This document shows, one piece after another, positions 33,838-45,986 of a stretch of DNA of 64,000 nt. The stretch is taken from NCBI GenBank assembly GCA_026874595.1, contig CM049319.1, positions 64,906,417 to 64,970,416 of the forward strand, given 5' to 3'. The stretch is from Sipunculus nudus. Its lineage: Eukaryota; Annelida; Sipuncula; Golfingiida; Sipunculidae. Position numbers and translations under genes: made by a program. Every line of letters starts with the position of its first letter. Position 1 is the stretch's first letter. The notes under the pieces were generated by a model. That model saw only the letters and a program-made list of their open reading frames with translations. It was not told the DNA's origin and ran no database searches.

Positions 33838-36800
33838 ATGGCCGCGTCAGCAGTACCAGTTCCCGCAGCGATGTCTGTGAAGGGTGACCTGAGCGATAAT
33901 TGGGACTTTTTCCGTTCACAGTGGAATAATTATGAAATTGCCACAGAGCTCGTCAAGAAGCAGCACGAGATTAGGATTGCAACCTTGCTTAGTGTCATGG
34001 GCAAAGACTGTTATCGCATATACAGACACCTCGATATGGAGGATGATGATCGAAAGGATATCAACAAAATCCTAGATGTTTTGGAAAGACATTTCCGCCC
34101 GCAAAAGAACGTCATATTCGAAAGGTATGTGTTCAATACTGCCGATCAAGGAGGTAATGAAAGTTTTGATGATTACATTAACAGACTGCGCCACTTAGCC
34201 TCCACTTGTGATTTTGGTGCACTTCATGACGATATGATTAGGGATAGAATTGTAATAGGCACCAATGATGAATCTGTTCGTTCTAAGCTCTTAAGAACCA
34301 GTGAACTGACACTAAAAACAGCCATAGAAACTTGTCGTGCTAGTGAAATTGCCAAGAAACAGCTTACACAGATGACCAACAATGCTGAACAACATGACAG
34401 TGTTCATTATGCAGAACAAAGCAAGCATAAGAGCAGATTTAAGCAATGGAGAAAATCAGAACCACAGGCACAGACCAAACGTTTTGAAACAAAGTCATGT
34501 AAATATTGTGGTAGCAAACACAAAGCAGGGAAGGATGAATGCCCAGCTTATGGACAGAAATGTGCTGCCTGTGGCAGGTTTAATCACTTTGCAAAAGTGT
34601 GTCAACAAACCAAACGACGATGGAGACCAACTGCTAAACATAAACAGGCAATAGTGCATCAAGTTAATGACACTGAGGACAGTGAATCAAGCAGTTCAGA
34701 TGATTCAGTATTAAAGATAACCCATACTATAAGCTCAGTTTCTGATAGAGGCAAACAGTTGATGGTGACACTAGCTATGCAAATAGATGGTGCAAAGGAC
34801 ACTGGTCAAGATTTACTGTGTCAAATGGATACTGGTTCAACATGTAACCTGATATGTTTTCGTGACTACTGCGGAATAGCTCAAGATGGTGACCCACCAA
34901 TGGACAAAAGCAGAGCTAGACTTAGACTGTATGACGGATCATACATGAATCCACTTGGACAGAGTCAGATTAAATGTACCTGTGGTGATCATACACAAAC
35001 ACTGGAGTTCCAGATAGTGAAAGGTACTCAGAGTCCACTATTGTCTGCAGATGCTTGTGAATGCCTGGGACTTTTAACTGTAAATGTACCAATAGACAGT
35101 GTCAGCCACATTTCTGATAGAAAACATGAGCCATTAAAGTCTGATCGCATATTCAAAGATTATGGTGATGTGTTCCAGGGGCTAGGACTGTTTCCGGGTG
35201 AGCTACACCTTGAAATTGACAAATCTGTTCAACCAGTTCAGCAACAACCCAGACGGATGCCAGTTCCACTTAAAGCAGAGTTGAAGAAAAAGCTTGATGA
35301 CTTAGAAAGGGATGGTGTAATCTCAAAGGTTACCACTCCGACGGACTGGATTAGCAATATGGTCGCTGTCAGAAAAGCTTCAGGAAAGTTGAGGATCTGT
35401 ATAGACCCCAGAAATTTGAATAAGGCATTAAAGCGTCCCCACTACCCTATGCCGACAATTGAGGACATACTTCCTAATCTGTCCAAAGCAAAAGTGTTCT
35501 CCGTACTTGATGCCAAGGACGGCTATTGGCACATCAAACTAGACGAGGAAAGCAGTTATGCAACCACTTTCTGGACTCCCTTTGGTAGATATCGCTGGAT
35601 GAGAATGCCAATGGGAATCAAACCAGCATCAGAGGAATATCAGAGACGACAAAGTGAACATATTGTCGGTCTGCCAGGATGTGGTGTCATACACGACGAC
35701 ATATGTGTTTGGGGTTCAGGAGATACAGTAGAAGAAGCCATAGCAGACCATGACTCCAATCTTATAGGCCTACTTGAACGTGCCAGACAAGTTGGCTTAA
35801 AGTTCAATAAGAAAAAGATGCGTCTGCGTATGACAGCAGTTCCATACATTGGACATTTATTGACATCTGAAGGGCTCAAACCCGATCCAGAAAAGATCAA
35901 AGCTATCACCGAAATGAAACGCCCAGAGAATGTACAGGCTGTGCAGAGGTTCCTGGGATTTGTTAACTATCTGTCAAAGTTCCTACCACGGCTTTCTGAG
36001 GTTTGCGAACCGTTAAGACGGCTCACTGACAAAGACTCTCTGTGGATGTGGCAAAGCCACCAAGAGCAAGCGTTCCTCTCGATTAAGAAACTTGTAACGG
36101 AACATCCTGTTTTGCGGTATTATGATGTGAATGTACCGGTCACGATCCAGTGTGATGCTAGTGAAGTTGGCCTGGGTGCTACCTTACTACAGGAGGGCCA
36201 ACCAGTGGCCTATGCATCACGATCGTTATCTCAAACTGAGCAACGATACGCTCAGATCGAAAAAGAGTGCTTAGCTATCGTCTTCGCATGTGAGCGATTC
36301 AACCAGTACATCCATGGTAAAGACGTTGTACATGTGGAATCCGACCACAAACCGTTGGAGAGCATATTCCAGAAGTCGATATTAACAGCACCGAAGCGAC
36401 TTCAACGAATGATGCTCCGCCTCCAGAAGTACACGCTTGCTGTTCGTTTCAAGAAAGGCAAAGAGATGTACATTGCAGATTGTCTATCTAGAGCAGCCCT
36501 GCCTCAGAGATCTGTAGATGCAGAAACTCCGGATTACCAGATCTTTGAAATTGTCACAGAGCAAATACATGACCAACAAATAGAACAGGTAAATCAAGCA
36601 GAATATTTACGTGTGTCTGACACAAGACTGAAACAGATACAAGATTGTACTAAGAAAGACAATCAGCTACAAACTCTGAAGGATGTTGTTCTCTCTGGAT
36701 GGCCAAATGACATAAATAACACACCACAGAACATCAGAGAGTATTGGTCATACAGAGATGAGATATCTGTCCAGAATGGAGTTCTCTACAAGGGTATGAG

Positions 36801-38028
36801 AGTAATCATTCCCAAGATTATGCGTCCAGAAATGCTTACTCGCATACACGCCAGTCACCTTGGTGTTGAATCTTGCTTACGTAAAGCTCGTGATGTCATC
36901 TACTGGCCTGGCATGAACAGTGAGGTAAAAGATCATGTAAGCAAATGCTCTACATGCAATGAATATCAGGCAAAACAACAGAAGGAGCCACTGATGACAT
37001 ATGCAATACCAGAACATCCCTGGAGTATGGTAGGAGTCGACCTGTTTACCTTAAAGGGAAACGATTTTGTCATTGTGGTCGATTACTACTCAGATTTCTG
37101 GGAATACCAAGAACTAGCAGAAACAAGTGCTACTTCTGTGATTGACTTCTTAAAAGAACAGTTCTGCCGACATGGAATTCCTGATAATGTTGTCTCAGAC
37201 AACGGCCCACAATTTGATTCGCGAGAATTCAAAGAGTTTTCCATGGAATGGGAATTCACTCACAAAACTTCCTCGCCGTATCATAGTCAATCCAATGGAA
37301 AGACTGAAGCTGCAGTAAAGATAGCTAAGAAACTTCTTAAGAAAGCGGTCAAACACAACCAAGACCCACTGATAGCAGTCCTAAACTGGCGAAACACTCC
37401 TACAGAAGGAATGAATAGCAGTCCTGTGCAACGTTTATTTTCTCGTCGGACTAGGACACTGCTTCCTACTAACGCGCAACTGTTAAAACCAACCGTTGCA
37501 AGAGATGTCATAGAAAACATCAAACTCCGTCGCCAGAAGGCAAAACTACATTATGACAGAAATGCTAGACCACTACCAGAACTTTTGTATGGTCAGCCAG
37601 TTCGTGTGCAACCACTCCCAGGTAATAGAGACAAGAGATGGCAATCAGGTATATGTTTACAACAAGTTGCTCCTCGTTCTTACCTTGTGAATGTAAATGG
37701 CAGAATCTACAGACGTAACAGACGGTTTATCAGGCCATCTCACGAAACCACAACTATACCAGACCAAGATACCGAAATGCATCAAACAGGTGAGCAGCCC
37801 AACAATGATTCAGACACGCATATAACCAATCCTGCACAAAACGTCACTGCTGATGACTCGCTGGCTCAAACACGCACAACACCGAATGATGTTATACCAG
37901 TTAATTCTCAGGATAATGGAGACAATACTACAACAACTGATGGTGCGCTGGTGGACAACAGACGCCGAACCAGGACCAGAGTGATCAAGCCACCTGCCAG
38001 ATATACCAAAGATTTTGTGCCCAGTTAA
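33838..38028 (+). CDS. Gag-Pol polyprotein of Ty3/Gypsy retrotransposon
   Basis: A 1396-residue single frame. I take the first ATG (33838); the open frame extends a few codons upstream only through TTG. Gag occupies about 1-220. Two zinc knuckles follow: a variant C-X2-C-X3-H-X6-C (from C221) and a canonical C-X2-C-X4-H-X4-C (from C242). The protease has DTGST at D331. Reverse transcriptase shows LDAKDGYWHIKLD (D558) and HDD (D620, D621). RNase H shows D773, E810 and D836. The integrase zinc finger is HASH (1004-1007) plus C1037-X2-C1040. The integrase core has D1068, D1121 and E1157, with exactly 35 residues between the last two. A GPY/F-like module (VRVQPL... RRNRRFIRP) spans about 1255-1298, with a basic tail after it. 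No envelope or chromodomain. No stop or frameshift separates Gag from Pol, so the Gag:Pol ratio must be set another way, for example by proteolysis. All catalytic residues are present. Confidence 0.95.
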   Translation: MAASAVPVPAAMSVKGDLSDNWDFFRSQWNNYEIATELVKKQHEIRIATLLSVMGKDCYRIYRHLDMEDDDRKDINKILDVLERHFRPQKNVIFERYVFNTADQGGNESFDDYINRLRHLASTCDFGALHDDMIRDRIVIGTNDESVRSKLLRTSELTLKTAIETCRASEIAKKQLTQMTNNAEQHDSVHYAEQSKHKSRFKQWRKSEPQAQTKRFETKSCKYCGSKHKAGKDECPAYGQKCAACGRFNHFAKVCQQTKRRWRPTAKHKQAIVHQVNDTEDSESSSSDDSVLKITHTISSVSDRGKQLMVTLAMQIDGAKDTGQDLLCQMDTGSTCNLICFRDYCGIAQDGDPPMDKSRARLRLYDGSYMNPLGQSQIKCTCGDHTQTLEFQIVKGTQSPLLSADACECLGLLTVNVPIDSVSHISDRKHEPLKSDRIFKDYGDVFQGLGLFPGELHLEIDKSVQPVQQQPRRMPVPLKAELKKKLDDLERDGVISKVTTPTDWISNMVAVRKASGKLRICIDPRNLNKALKRPHYPMPTIEDILPNLSKAKVFSVLDAKDGYWHIKLDEESSYATTFWTPFGRYRWMRMPMGIKPASEEYQRRQSEHIVGLPGCGVIHDDICVWGSGDTVEEAIADHDSNLIGLLERARQVGLKFNKKKMRLRMTAVPYIGHLLTSEGLKPDPEKIKAITEMKRPENVQAVQRFLGFVNYLSKFLPRLSEVCEPLRRLTDKDSLWMWQSHQEQAFLSIKKLVTEHPVLRYYDVNVPVTIQCDASEVGLGATLLQEGQPVAYASRSLSQTEQRYAQIEKECLAIVFACERFNQYIHGKDVVHVESDHKPLESIFQKSILTAPKRLQRMMLRLQKYTLAVRFKKGKEMYIADCLSRAALPQRSVDAETPDYQIFEIVTEQIHDQQIEQVNQAEYLRVSDTRLKQIQDCTKKDNQLQTLKDVVLSGWPNDINNTPQNIREYWSYRDEISVQNGVLYKGMRVIIPKIMRPEMLTRIHASHLGVESCLRKARDVIYWPGMNSEVKDHVSKCSTCNEYQAKQQKEPLMTYAIPEHPWSMVGVDLFTLKGNDFVIVVDYYSDFWEYQELAETSATSVIDFLKEQFCRHGIPDNVVSDNGPQFDSREFKEFSMEWEFTHKTSSPYHSQSNGKTEAAVKIAKKLLKKAVKHNQDPLIAVLNWRNTPTEGMNSSPVQRLFSRRTRTLLPTNAQLLKPTVARDVIENIKLRRQKAKLHYDRNARPLPELLYGQPVRVQPLPGNRDKRWQSGICLQQVAPRSYLVNVNGRIYRRNRRFIRPSHETTTIPDQDTEMHQTGEQPNNDSDTHITNPAQNVTADDSLAQTRTTPNDVIPVNSQDNGDNTTTTDGALVDNRRRTRTRVIKPPARYTKDFVPS

Positions 38029-38365
38029 GATTATCATTATCTAAGAGCTTTGTAAGCTTTATTTAATGATCAGATTCAAGTAATTACATTCATTCATTTT
38101 ATGCTCACAGAATGATAACAAGTGATTAAGAACTCAGCATCCTATATATGGTAACATTAACAATAGTTAATCGCAAGACATTACAGCAGAGTGCAACTAC
38201 ATAACATTGCAAATTATTTCCAGAGACTGCAAATTCGTATTTGTATGCTGCTACCAAGCAACAGTCGTGCGATTATTATTTCTTAAGTTAGAGTAACTTT
38301 GCGTGCTAAGTATCTCCCACATAATATCTGTTGGACTGATTACCAAGAACTCTTTTCTTTTCTTC

Positions 38366-38378
38366 AAAGAAAGGGAGA
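38366..38378 (+). promoter_or_regulatory. Polypurine tract
   Basis: AAAGAAAGGGAGA abuts the 3' LTR, the expected plus-strand primer site. Confidence 0.85.
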
Positions 38379-38517
38379 TGTTACGAGATGATAAGTTACG
38401 AGTTCACTATGTCACGGGTCCGATATTTTATGTGTACACATGCCAGTGTGCTACGTCACACTTTTGTGCTTGTTGTCTAGTAAAGCGTTGTTCACAGCCG
38501 CACGTGTTGTTGAAACA
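38379..38517 (+). repeat. 3' LTR
   Basis: 139 bp, identical by eye to the 5' LTR, followed directly by the CATGA duplication at 38518-38522. Confidence 0.95.
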
Positions 38518-38522
38518 CATGA
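38518..38522 (+). repeat. Target-site duplication, right (CATGA)
   Basis: Matches 33601-33605. Confidence 0.93.
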
Positions 38523-39802
38523 AAGTAAAAGAATTGTTTTGCTAAACAGGTGAAAGTATAACATAATATAAGGAAGTTTTATTGAAACCTTTTTACTTTT
38601 TCATCATGAAGGAATATCTGAGCAGCCCAAACTCTACAGTGTATCAAAATAAAAAAAATTTCATGCAGGGGGTCAAATTTGGTGCATATGATGTCTTAGA
38701 AACCAACCTTTTTTATGGCCAAATTAGTTTTGTTCATCATAATTATTATTATGAAATTATTATTACTATTATTATTATTATAATTATTACATAAAAAATG
38801 ACTACATGATCCAGTCATTGTTCAGTGCGTACCACTGCATTCCCACAGAAGCATAATGATGTTTATTATAAGATTCCAATAAATTTTGATTAAGTAAAGA
38901 AACATATCAGAAAATAAATGCCTTGGACAGAAAGCAGGACAGAGAACCCTTCGAGGTCAAATAGAATTTATTGATCATCATGACAAAAGGCCAGACTGAG
39001 ATCAATAGAAAACCTGTTGCAGTTATGCCCCTAAATAGTCAGACCTTTCTATAGTCAAGTAGTTCACCATGTACCGTCACCTAGTATACCGTTCACCTGA
39101 TGGTTCTCAGGTTGTTTAAGGTAAGGTCAATTCAAAAATTATTTCTCAGGTATCTGTATTGATGATATCACAGGTATCAACATTTATGCCAAATGACATA
39201 CTTACATTCTGTAAACCAATCTTTGAAAGTCTCCTGAACTGTAGATGTATTTTCTTTATTTTCTATGGAAGTTGCATAAGGGATGTGGGTTCATATGAAA
39301 GGTCTGTAATACTCTATATGCTAAATATAATTTATTGATTTTAGTCATTTATACACACAACCTAAGATCCAGGAGGCTATTAGTAAATCATCTCAGAGAG
39401 AGAGAGAGAGAGAGGTTTAGCTCATTCACAATTCAGAGAAATGAAATGGGAATTCACAGATTGACGGAAGATATATCCCAGGTTATTTAGGTATCCTAAA
39501 AAAATCTGTTTTGATCATGGCTCTCTCTCTCTCTCACTCTCTCAACACTGTCAGATCTAAGATTATTGGTTTAACAGGGGGTGGATACAGTGTTTGAGAA
39601 ATGTGTGTGTGTGGGGGGGGGGGGTAGGGTTTTGGGGGATAGGGTTAGGGGTTCCCCCTAACAAAGTGTAGAAACCTTTTGAAAATGTATGCTGTAATGG
39701 CACACACTGGGGGATCGAAGTTTAAAATGCTTCTTGATGCAGAATCTGGCTCTGTTTTTGGTTCTATTTCCCAGAATTTATAGATTGGAAAAAAATATCT
39801 GC

Positions 39803-40092
39803 CACTGAATAAAAAATTAGATAGGTTGAATTATGGAGTTCTTGAAATTTAAGTTCCCCCCCCCCCCCCAAGAAGAAAAATGCCTATGAATAATATAAAT
39901 GGATAGTCATAGAGTTTTTGAAATTGAAGTTGGTACCCACCCCTCCAAAATAAAATCACGTCTGAATATATAAATAGTTAGGTTGAGTCATGGAATTCTT
40001 GATATTGAAGGTGGTTCCCCCCCATAATAAAATCCACCCTGAATATATAAATAGTTAGGTTGAGTCACTGAGTTCTTGAAATTGAAGTTGGT
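39803..40092. repeat. Tandem of about 75 bp, four diverged copies
   Basis: Copies of TAGGTTGA(G/A)T(C/T)ATGGA, then TTCTTGAAATTGAAGTTGGT and a C-run, recur with GAGTT(C/T)TTGAAATT near 39836, 39912, 39993 (GATATT form) and 40071. The spacers keep an AATAAAAT(C/T) segment. Confidence 0.7.
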
Positions 40093-40449
40093 ATGATGCA
40101 CTTAATATTTGGTAGGGATATGATTCATTGGGTCACATGACCGTGACAGACAAGAGGACAGAAAACCAACAGAGTGTGTAGTCATTTTGTAAATAAAATT
40201 TCTATTCAGCTTTAAAGATAAATCATATATCTGTTCTGAATAATAATGAAAGTGGTCATAATTAGACATAGGATAGAATTATACTTTTTTGCTAAATTAC
40301 AGCCTACCATGTCAATGTGAACTTCAGTTGACAGGAGCTGGAAAAGCAGATCTGCCCTGAGTCTGTTCAACTGTCATTTATAGCTACCTGTGTTCTTGCT
40401 TTTGTTCAAGTTCTCCTCTCATTTTGTATTTATTTTGACTCCTTGGCCT

Positions 40450-40770
40450 TACCCTTCTGTGTTCCCTTTCCTTTTGTCCTTGTCTTTTGCAATTTGTGGT
40501 ACAATTCTTTGGTCTTGGTGCCATACATTTGTGGTATAATCCTCTTAGTTTTGCTATTTATATTTTGTGGAACATGTCTAATTTTTCTCTCTGTATTATA
40601 TGTTTGGATACTTTTCTTTAGTCTTACAGTCTTGTTCATTTTCTGCTAAAATTCTCTTGAATGTGCTATTTATATTTGATGGTACTTTCTTATTTCTCTG
40701 TCCTTTATATTTTGCAATGCAATCCTGTCATCATTGTACCATATTACATTTTGTGGTAAAATTCTATCGG
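40450..40770. repeat. Decayed minisatellite of about 36 bp
   Basis: TTTGTGGTA(C/T)AATTC-like cores recur near 40491, 40527, 40562, 40638, 40674, 40709 and 40748, that is at 35-38 bp or twice that. The period explains a hydrophobic open frame with 12-residue periodicity on the + strand; I do not regard it as a gene. Confidence 0.55.
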
Positions 40771-43700
40771 TTTGGTTATTGATACCTTTCTCCCTTTTTG
40801 CCTTCTCTATATGCATGTGTATACTGTGTCATTATTTTTTTACTATTTTTAAAATTTTATGATTATCCAGGAAAGTTATGGGATTTTGGGATAGCTATGC
40901 ACATCATAGGCGATTACTGGTATCAGGTATAGAGGATTTGGCATCACTGGCTTTGAAAGTCCCCGTTCATTAAATCTGTTTAAAATATTCATTATCTTTT
41001 TATTAAGGTTATGGATTGTTTGCAGATTTAATCATTGATTGTTTAAAATATAAGTTGTATAATGGTTAATCCAGGTGGGCTATTAAATGAGGTCATGGAA
41101 GCTACATGAGAAGGTTTTATGTTGACTTATGATGGAAAACAAAAGAAAAGTCAGTGAAAAGTCTGTAATCCCAACAGTTGACTGCTGGAAGCCCTGCTAT
41201 TTCAGCAACTGGCACTTCTTCTGTTTACAGTTTGTCGGGTCATCCTAGTTCCTTTACCATTCAAATGGACCAAATGAGAAACTCCCTTTCTTCCTGTTGC
41301 AAGTTAGGTTTTGTTTATGATGACTATCCCCTACTTGAATGAGACATGGTCCAAGTGATACAGGATACATGTGGGTGTGTTCTGGACTTTTTCTTTGTCT
41401 CTTTTATTTTCTGCTTCCAAGATACTGATTCTGATACTGTCTGACGTTTGAGGGACATAATTACATCCAGTCGCTGCTGGTAATATGAAAATATGATGAC
41501 ATATTTATGTTTAGGAATATTAACTTCCTTTTTTTTTGTTTTATGGAAGGTTCCTGCTTTACAGAGGTTTATAAAATAAGGGGCAGAGAAGGTCATTGGG
41601 TATGAGGTTGATTGTCATTGAAGAATTTTTTTTGGATGTCATGAAAGCTGTGACTCCTTGTTCTTTCTTCTGCTGGTGCATTTGTATCAAGATTCAGAAG
41701 GGTTGAAGAGCCTCCTTTTTGTACTTTTATCATCTGTGGACAATATTTTGTCAAAAATCCTGTCAACTAAATATATCATGAAGATATATCATCACAAGCT
41801 TTGATAGAGCAAAGGCTTTATCAGATATCCTGGGCCATTGATAGTCTTTTATAGGACTGAGTTACTTATCATGTATCAAGTAGTTTTTTTCTTTCTAAAT
41901 AGTACATAAGACATTTGCCATGTGTGCATTAAAATGCTCTGGTATAAAATTCTTATTTTAAAACTGATGTGTTCAAAAGTTTGTTTTTTTTTGTGTGCTA
42001 TAAATACAGTGTTATACTTATTGCAAATCTGAGTCCTAAGGCTTGTGCCAAACTGTACTCCCATCATGTTCATTGTAATTTAATTGCTTTTCACAGTATC
42101 AATAAAATCATTGAACAAAAAAAATCAATTTTTTTTACTTGGAAACTGATAAAAAGTTAGAAAGTCATGATGAAAATTGGTAGTACTTTTAATTATATAT
42201 CATGTATATCAGAAAGAATTGGTCAGAATGAGTCAGTGATTCATTTATATCTTATTTTTTCATGCAATTAATTGTTGAATCAGGGATCATATATGCAGTA
42301 CATGTAGACTATGTTCAGTGATGAAAATAATATACCGAGCAATCATGGCACACATGCCATGTTGTGAAACATGAATTGATATAAGTTTTACCATTTTAAG
42401 AGATATGACCTATTTATCTCAAAAGATTTTAATGCAGTCTTAAATATATTCATAAACTGGTCCTACTACTTCTCCTCAAAAATTTGCATGTCTTTAACTT
42501 TTAAAATTATTTGATTTTGGGGAGGGGGCTGGGGAATTAACAAAATAAAGATCCACCATACCAGGGCATAGATGAAAAATACAAAAAAAACGTGATAAAA
42601 ATAACATTGTGATGCACTCTTAACAAGCCCTCCACTGTTGACAAAACTGGATTAAGGTAATATGTAGGTTATGTAAATACCAGAGGGTTTTGTATATTAT
42701 GGCCTGTAGGTCATGTCCTGTGAAAGTATGTACAGGAATTGGTTCACCCCTAGATAATAATAATGTTATGTGAAACTCATGAGGAAAGAGCTGCACAGTA
42801 AATATGTTATAAGTTGTGATGAAGGGGGGGGGGGGGCTCTGTTGGCATGATTTGTGAAAAAATCACAGGTATGTGTAATATTTGTGTGAATATTTTTAAG
42901 ATTGTTTATTATATTTTAGAATCATAATTATATTTATATTTTACTTATTTAGATAGAAATGCAAGGAAAACATTGTAAGTTATGACAGTGACTATGAGCT
43001 CAGTAACTGAGAGAAAGGGGTGTTGAGTGTGGGGCTGATTTGCATATATACATATTTATAATAAGTGATGAAATATTAATGATGAAAGTGCTTGATACAC
43101 CATGAAAAATCTACTATGACTTTATAAACCAATTGATATGCTTCTCTTACATGTACTAGAATTTTATATGTTTATAAATTATCCATAATCAATAGTCAAG
43201 ACTGGACTGCAAACATTCTCTTAGGGTTATTTAATTCCTCAAGCTTGCACACCCTCCCCCATCCCCACTTTCTCAAGTTACCATGCGTGGTATACCCCAT
43301 AAAAATGCTGGCAGTTTTTTCTATCATATGCAGGGTAAGTGAAATGAGTATTACGTTCTGTTAATTTTAATAGTGTACAGGGTACATGAATGTATTTACA
43401 TAGAGGGACTGGGCACCTGTGTAGTCAGGAGCTAAAAAACACAACAATACAGCAGTATTCTGTATATAAGTACATCCTAATGTAAGCCAGTGAGAAAAAT
43501 TGTTTGTTATTATGCTTGACTAGGCAAGAACATTAAATCCTACAGTCACAGAAGCTATATTTGTTCATGCTTTGGTATGGCGACCCAGATCGAGACTGTG
43601 TATACACTAATACGAGGGATTTCTTGCATGACGAGGTGTGGGCTGGTGAAAGGATATGTACAGGTGAATACGCTTGAACAACTATAGACACCCTTGTGTT

Positions 43701-45393
43701 AAACCGGCAGCGTTGTGTGTCATTCACTTGGGAGATGGTTCAGGGGACACACCCTCCCTTATAGGTAGCTACTAGCACTCTGTGGAGATCTTTTCTAAAC
43801 TGCATCCCACCTTTACTGTGAGTATACTTAGAGTCTTATGGGTTATTAAAGAAATAGAGATCAGGTTATTAATCTGAGTATATAGAAATGTATGGTACAT
43901 TATGTGTAGGTTCCTTATTTATAATTATACTTCCACACAATGTTTCATTTTTTGTTCAAGTTGTACATAGATTTTATCTCCTTTTTTGGTACCAGGTAGG
44001 TTTCTGTGTGGCTCTTAGCCTATAACTATGAATATTAAATATTGTTATAGGGCATAAAACTAGTTTCCTCATTATTATTTAATATTTTTGTGGGTGAGAT
44101 AAGATTTATATATTTTAAATGTTTGTTTTGGCATATAGTTTAAAGGTACCTTCATCCAGATGGCGCCACATGTTGCCTAAAGCTATTGTGATGATCCACT
44201 GGGTTACTGTAATTGTCTTGAGAAAATATAGTTATATTTTATGCCTTGTTTTTACATGTGATACAAGTGATTCTTTATAGGTAGCTTCTTGAGAATTACT
44301 TAATGTTAGGAATTCTTGGGTTATATGATTGTATTGCTACTATACTCTTGTTTCTTATTTTAGGTTGCGATCATATTCTTCAGTAGAAATATAAATCATT
44401 GCATGCTTGCTTAGTTTAACTCATGATTCAAATGTGCACAATTTTGGTATTTTCTATAGATCTTGAGAGCATAAGTAGGGAACCCCCAGTTTCTCTTAAT
44501 GATTGTACATTATATATTGTCATTTGACAGATTTCTTATTTGATATTTATTTTTTTTTCATTTGATCTTTATACCATTATTAACTAAAAGCCAGTGAAAT
44601 CTTTTTGACATAAACCGTATGTTATGGTTTATTTTTTGTAGTTTATTGTTTTAATTACAAAATATGCCTCAGTAAACTTTTAATCTTAATGATGTTAGGA
44701 AAATATTTTTAAGTTTGCAAAGATTGAACATTTAGGAAATATTCATGAATATGATATTGTAGATGACTCAGCATTAGAGTTGTGTCACCTGAATAACAGG
44801 TAAATAAAAGATTACCAGGTAACACCCACTCATGTCAGCCCCACCCATCACAGATCAGCTCGCCCATCTCAATTACTGAGTTTTCTTGAACATATCTTCC
44901 TTATGACTCATATTTTAGTAGCATATTTATGTCATAGATAATATTGTTTTGGTATCAGCCTAGAAAGTAAGGTACTTATGTGTCACTTTATGTCAGTCTC
45001 TCCATCTTTCCATCATTTGTCTGCAAACATGCTGTGTATGATAATTTCTGTGAAAGACACCTCAAACAAAATTAATAAAAAAAAGGCAGACTTGCTTTGG
45101 TTTCATTTTATCAAAATACTTGATAATATTAAGTAATTGTTATTATAAGGCAAAAACTTGTTATCATTAGGCAGAAACTTACTATACTGCCAGGCCTTTG
45201 GTTTGGTACAGACAGTTGCAGTGACTACTTAACACTACAAGTATTGTAAGTCTGGAACCTTGTTTAATCTTACGTGTCATCTTTTTAGAGTACAGATGGT
45301 TACTGTGGCTACCAGAAGCTTTCCCTGATTGGCAATATTAGGTCTCCACCATTTAAGCACTTGCACCTAAAGAAGTGCCCCGGTAACCTATTT

Positions 45394-45655
45394 AGCTCAG
45401 ATGACTTTCAGGGATCACCCTTTGTCCAGGTCTGTCCGTCTGTTAACCAGGCACAAATTGTAGCCACTAGACCAGGGAGGCCCATGAACTATCTCCTTGG
45501 AAACCTGGAATTAGGTCTCTGATACCCACATCCTCTGAACTATGCTTCAGTTTAATGGGGATATACCACATACAAAATTTGGCATTCAGATAAAAATTCA
45601 TTTTGTGAATGTCTTCCTATAGTCAGCTGAGCATCATGAACCATGTGTCACTTGT
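45394..45655 (+). mobile_element. Repeat family G, copy G2 (short, both ends)
   Basis: Starts AGCTCAGATGACT (45394-45406). The inverted partner AGTCAGCTGAGC (45621-45632) differs at one position. It is followed by a decayed form of the GACCCATGGGTC palindrome and CACTTGT. About 260 bp; contains a single internal CAGGCACAAATTGTAGCCAC unit. Lies about 330 bp upstream of the tetraspanin start-codon exon. Confidence 0.65.
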
Positions 45656-45986
45656 TATGTTTGTACATGTGTCCTGTTAAATTGAATTGTTGATGCCCAT
45701 CTAGTGGAGGAATATAAAACTACATGTACATGTATATGTTAGACCACCTGTACAGGAGGGAGTTTAATATTGTATTTTGAAGGTGAAGAAAATGATATAT
45801 TTTACATTTATAAATGAATTTATGTCCTTTGGGTGCCTTCTAGTTTCAACTGTCTTAAAGTTGAAAATGTGATATTACCCTAAACCTCTGCAATAAGTTT
45901 TGGGAAATAATACATATTCCCAGAAATTTGATCTGTCCATTTCCAACCAAAGTATAAAGTAAATCTGCTTGTCTTATTCTTTTCAG

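Larger units (their letters stand above)
33606..38517 (+). mobile_element. Complete Ty3/Gypsy LTR retrotransposon (Mag/Steamer-like), 4912 bp
   Basis: Seen: identical 139-bp LTRs (33606-33744 and 38379-38517) beginning TGTTACG and ending GAAACA; a CATGA duplication on both sides; a primer-binding-like TGGTGCCAGAAGTGTC directly after the 5' LTR; a purine tract AAAGAAAGGGAGA (38366-38378) directly before the 3' LTR; and one open gag-pol frame. Domain order protease, RT, RNase H, integrase defines Ty3/Gypsy. The very short LTRs, single fused frame and HASHLG-type integrase zinc finger resemble the Mag lineage, which includes the clam element Steamer. The lineage call is inference. Everything needed for retrotransposition appears intact. 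Confidence 0.93.
38523..45390. other. AT-rich intergenic stretch upstream of the tetraspanin
   Basis: No coding exon recognised. Contains (ATT)n at about 38742-38789, (AG)n at about 39393-39413, a CT-rich run at about 39522-39543, G and C homopolymer runs (about 39612, 39856, 42824) and two decayed tandem repeats listed separately. A donor-like ACT/GTGAGT at about 43818, preceded by CTTATAGGTA and a less AT-rich segment from about 43540, is a candidate untranslated first exon of the tetraspanin. Confidence 0.35.

Noticed and set aside
34382-37523. Alternative-frame open frames inside gag-pol (34382-34654 +, 35640-35909 -, 37287-37523 -)
   Set aside because: Shadows of the gag-pol frame with no domain or motif of their own.
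38303-38545. 80-codon frame across the 3' LTR
   Set aside because: Mostly LTR sequence read through; the same translation appears over the 5' LTR. No gene evidence.
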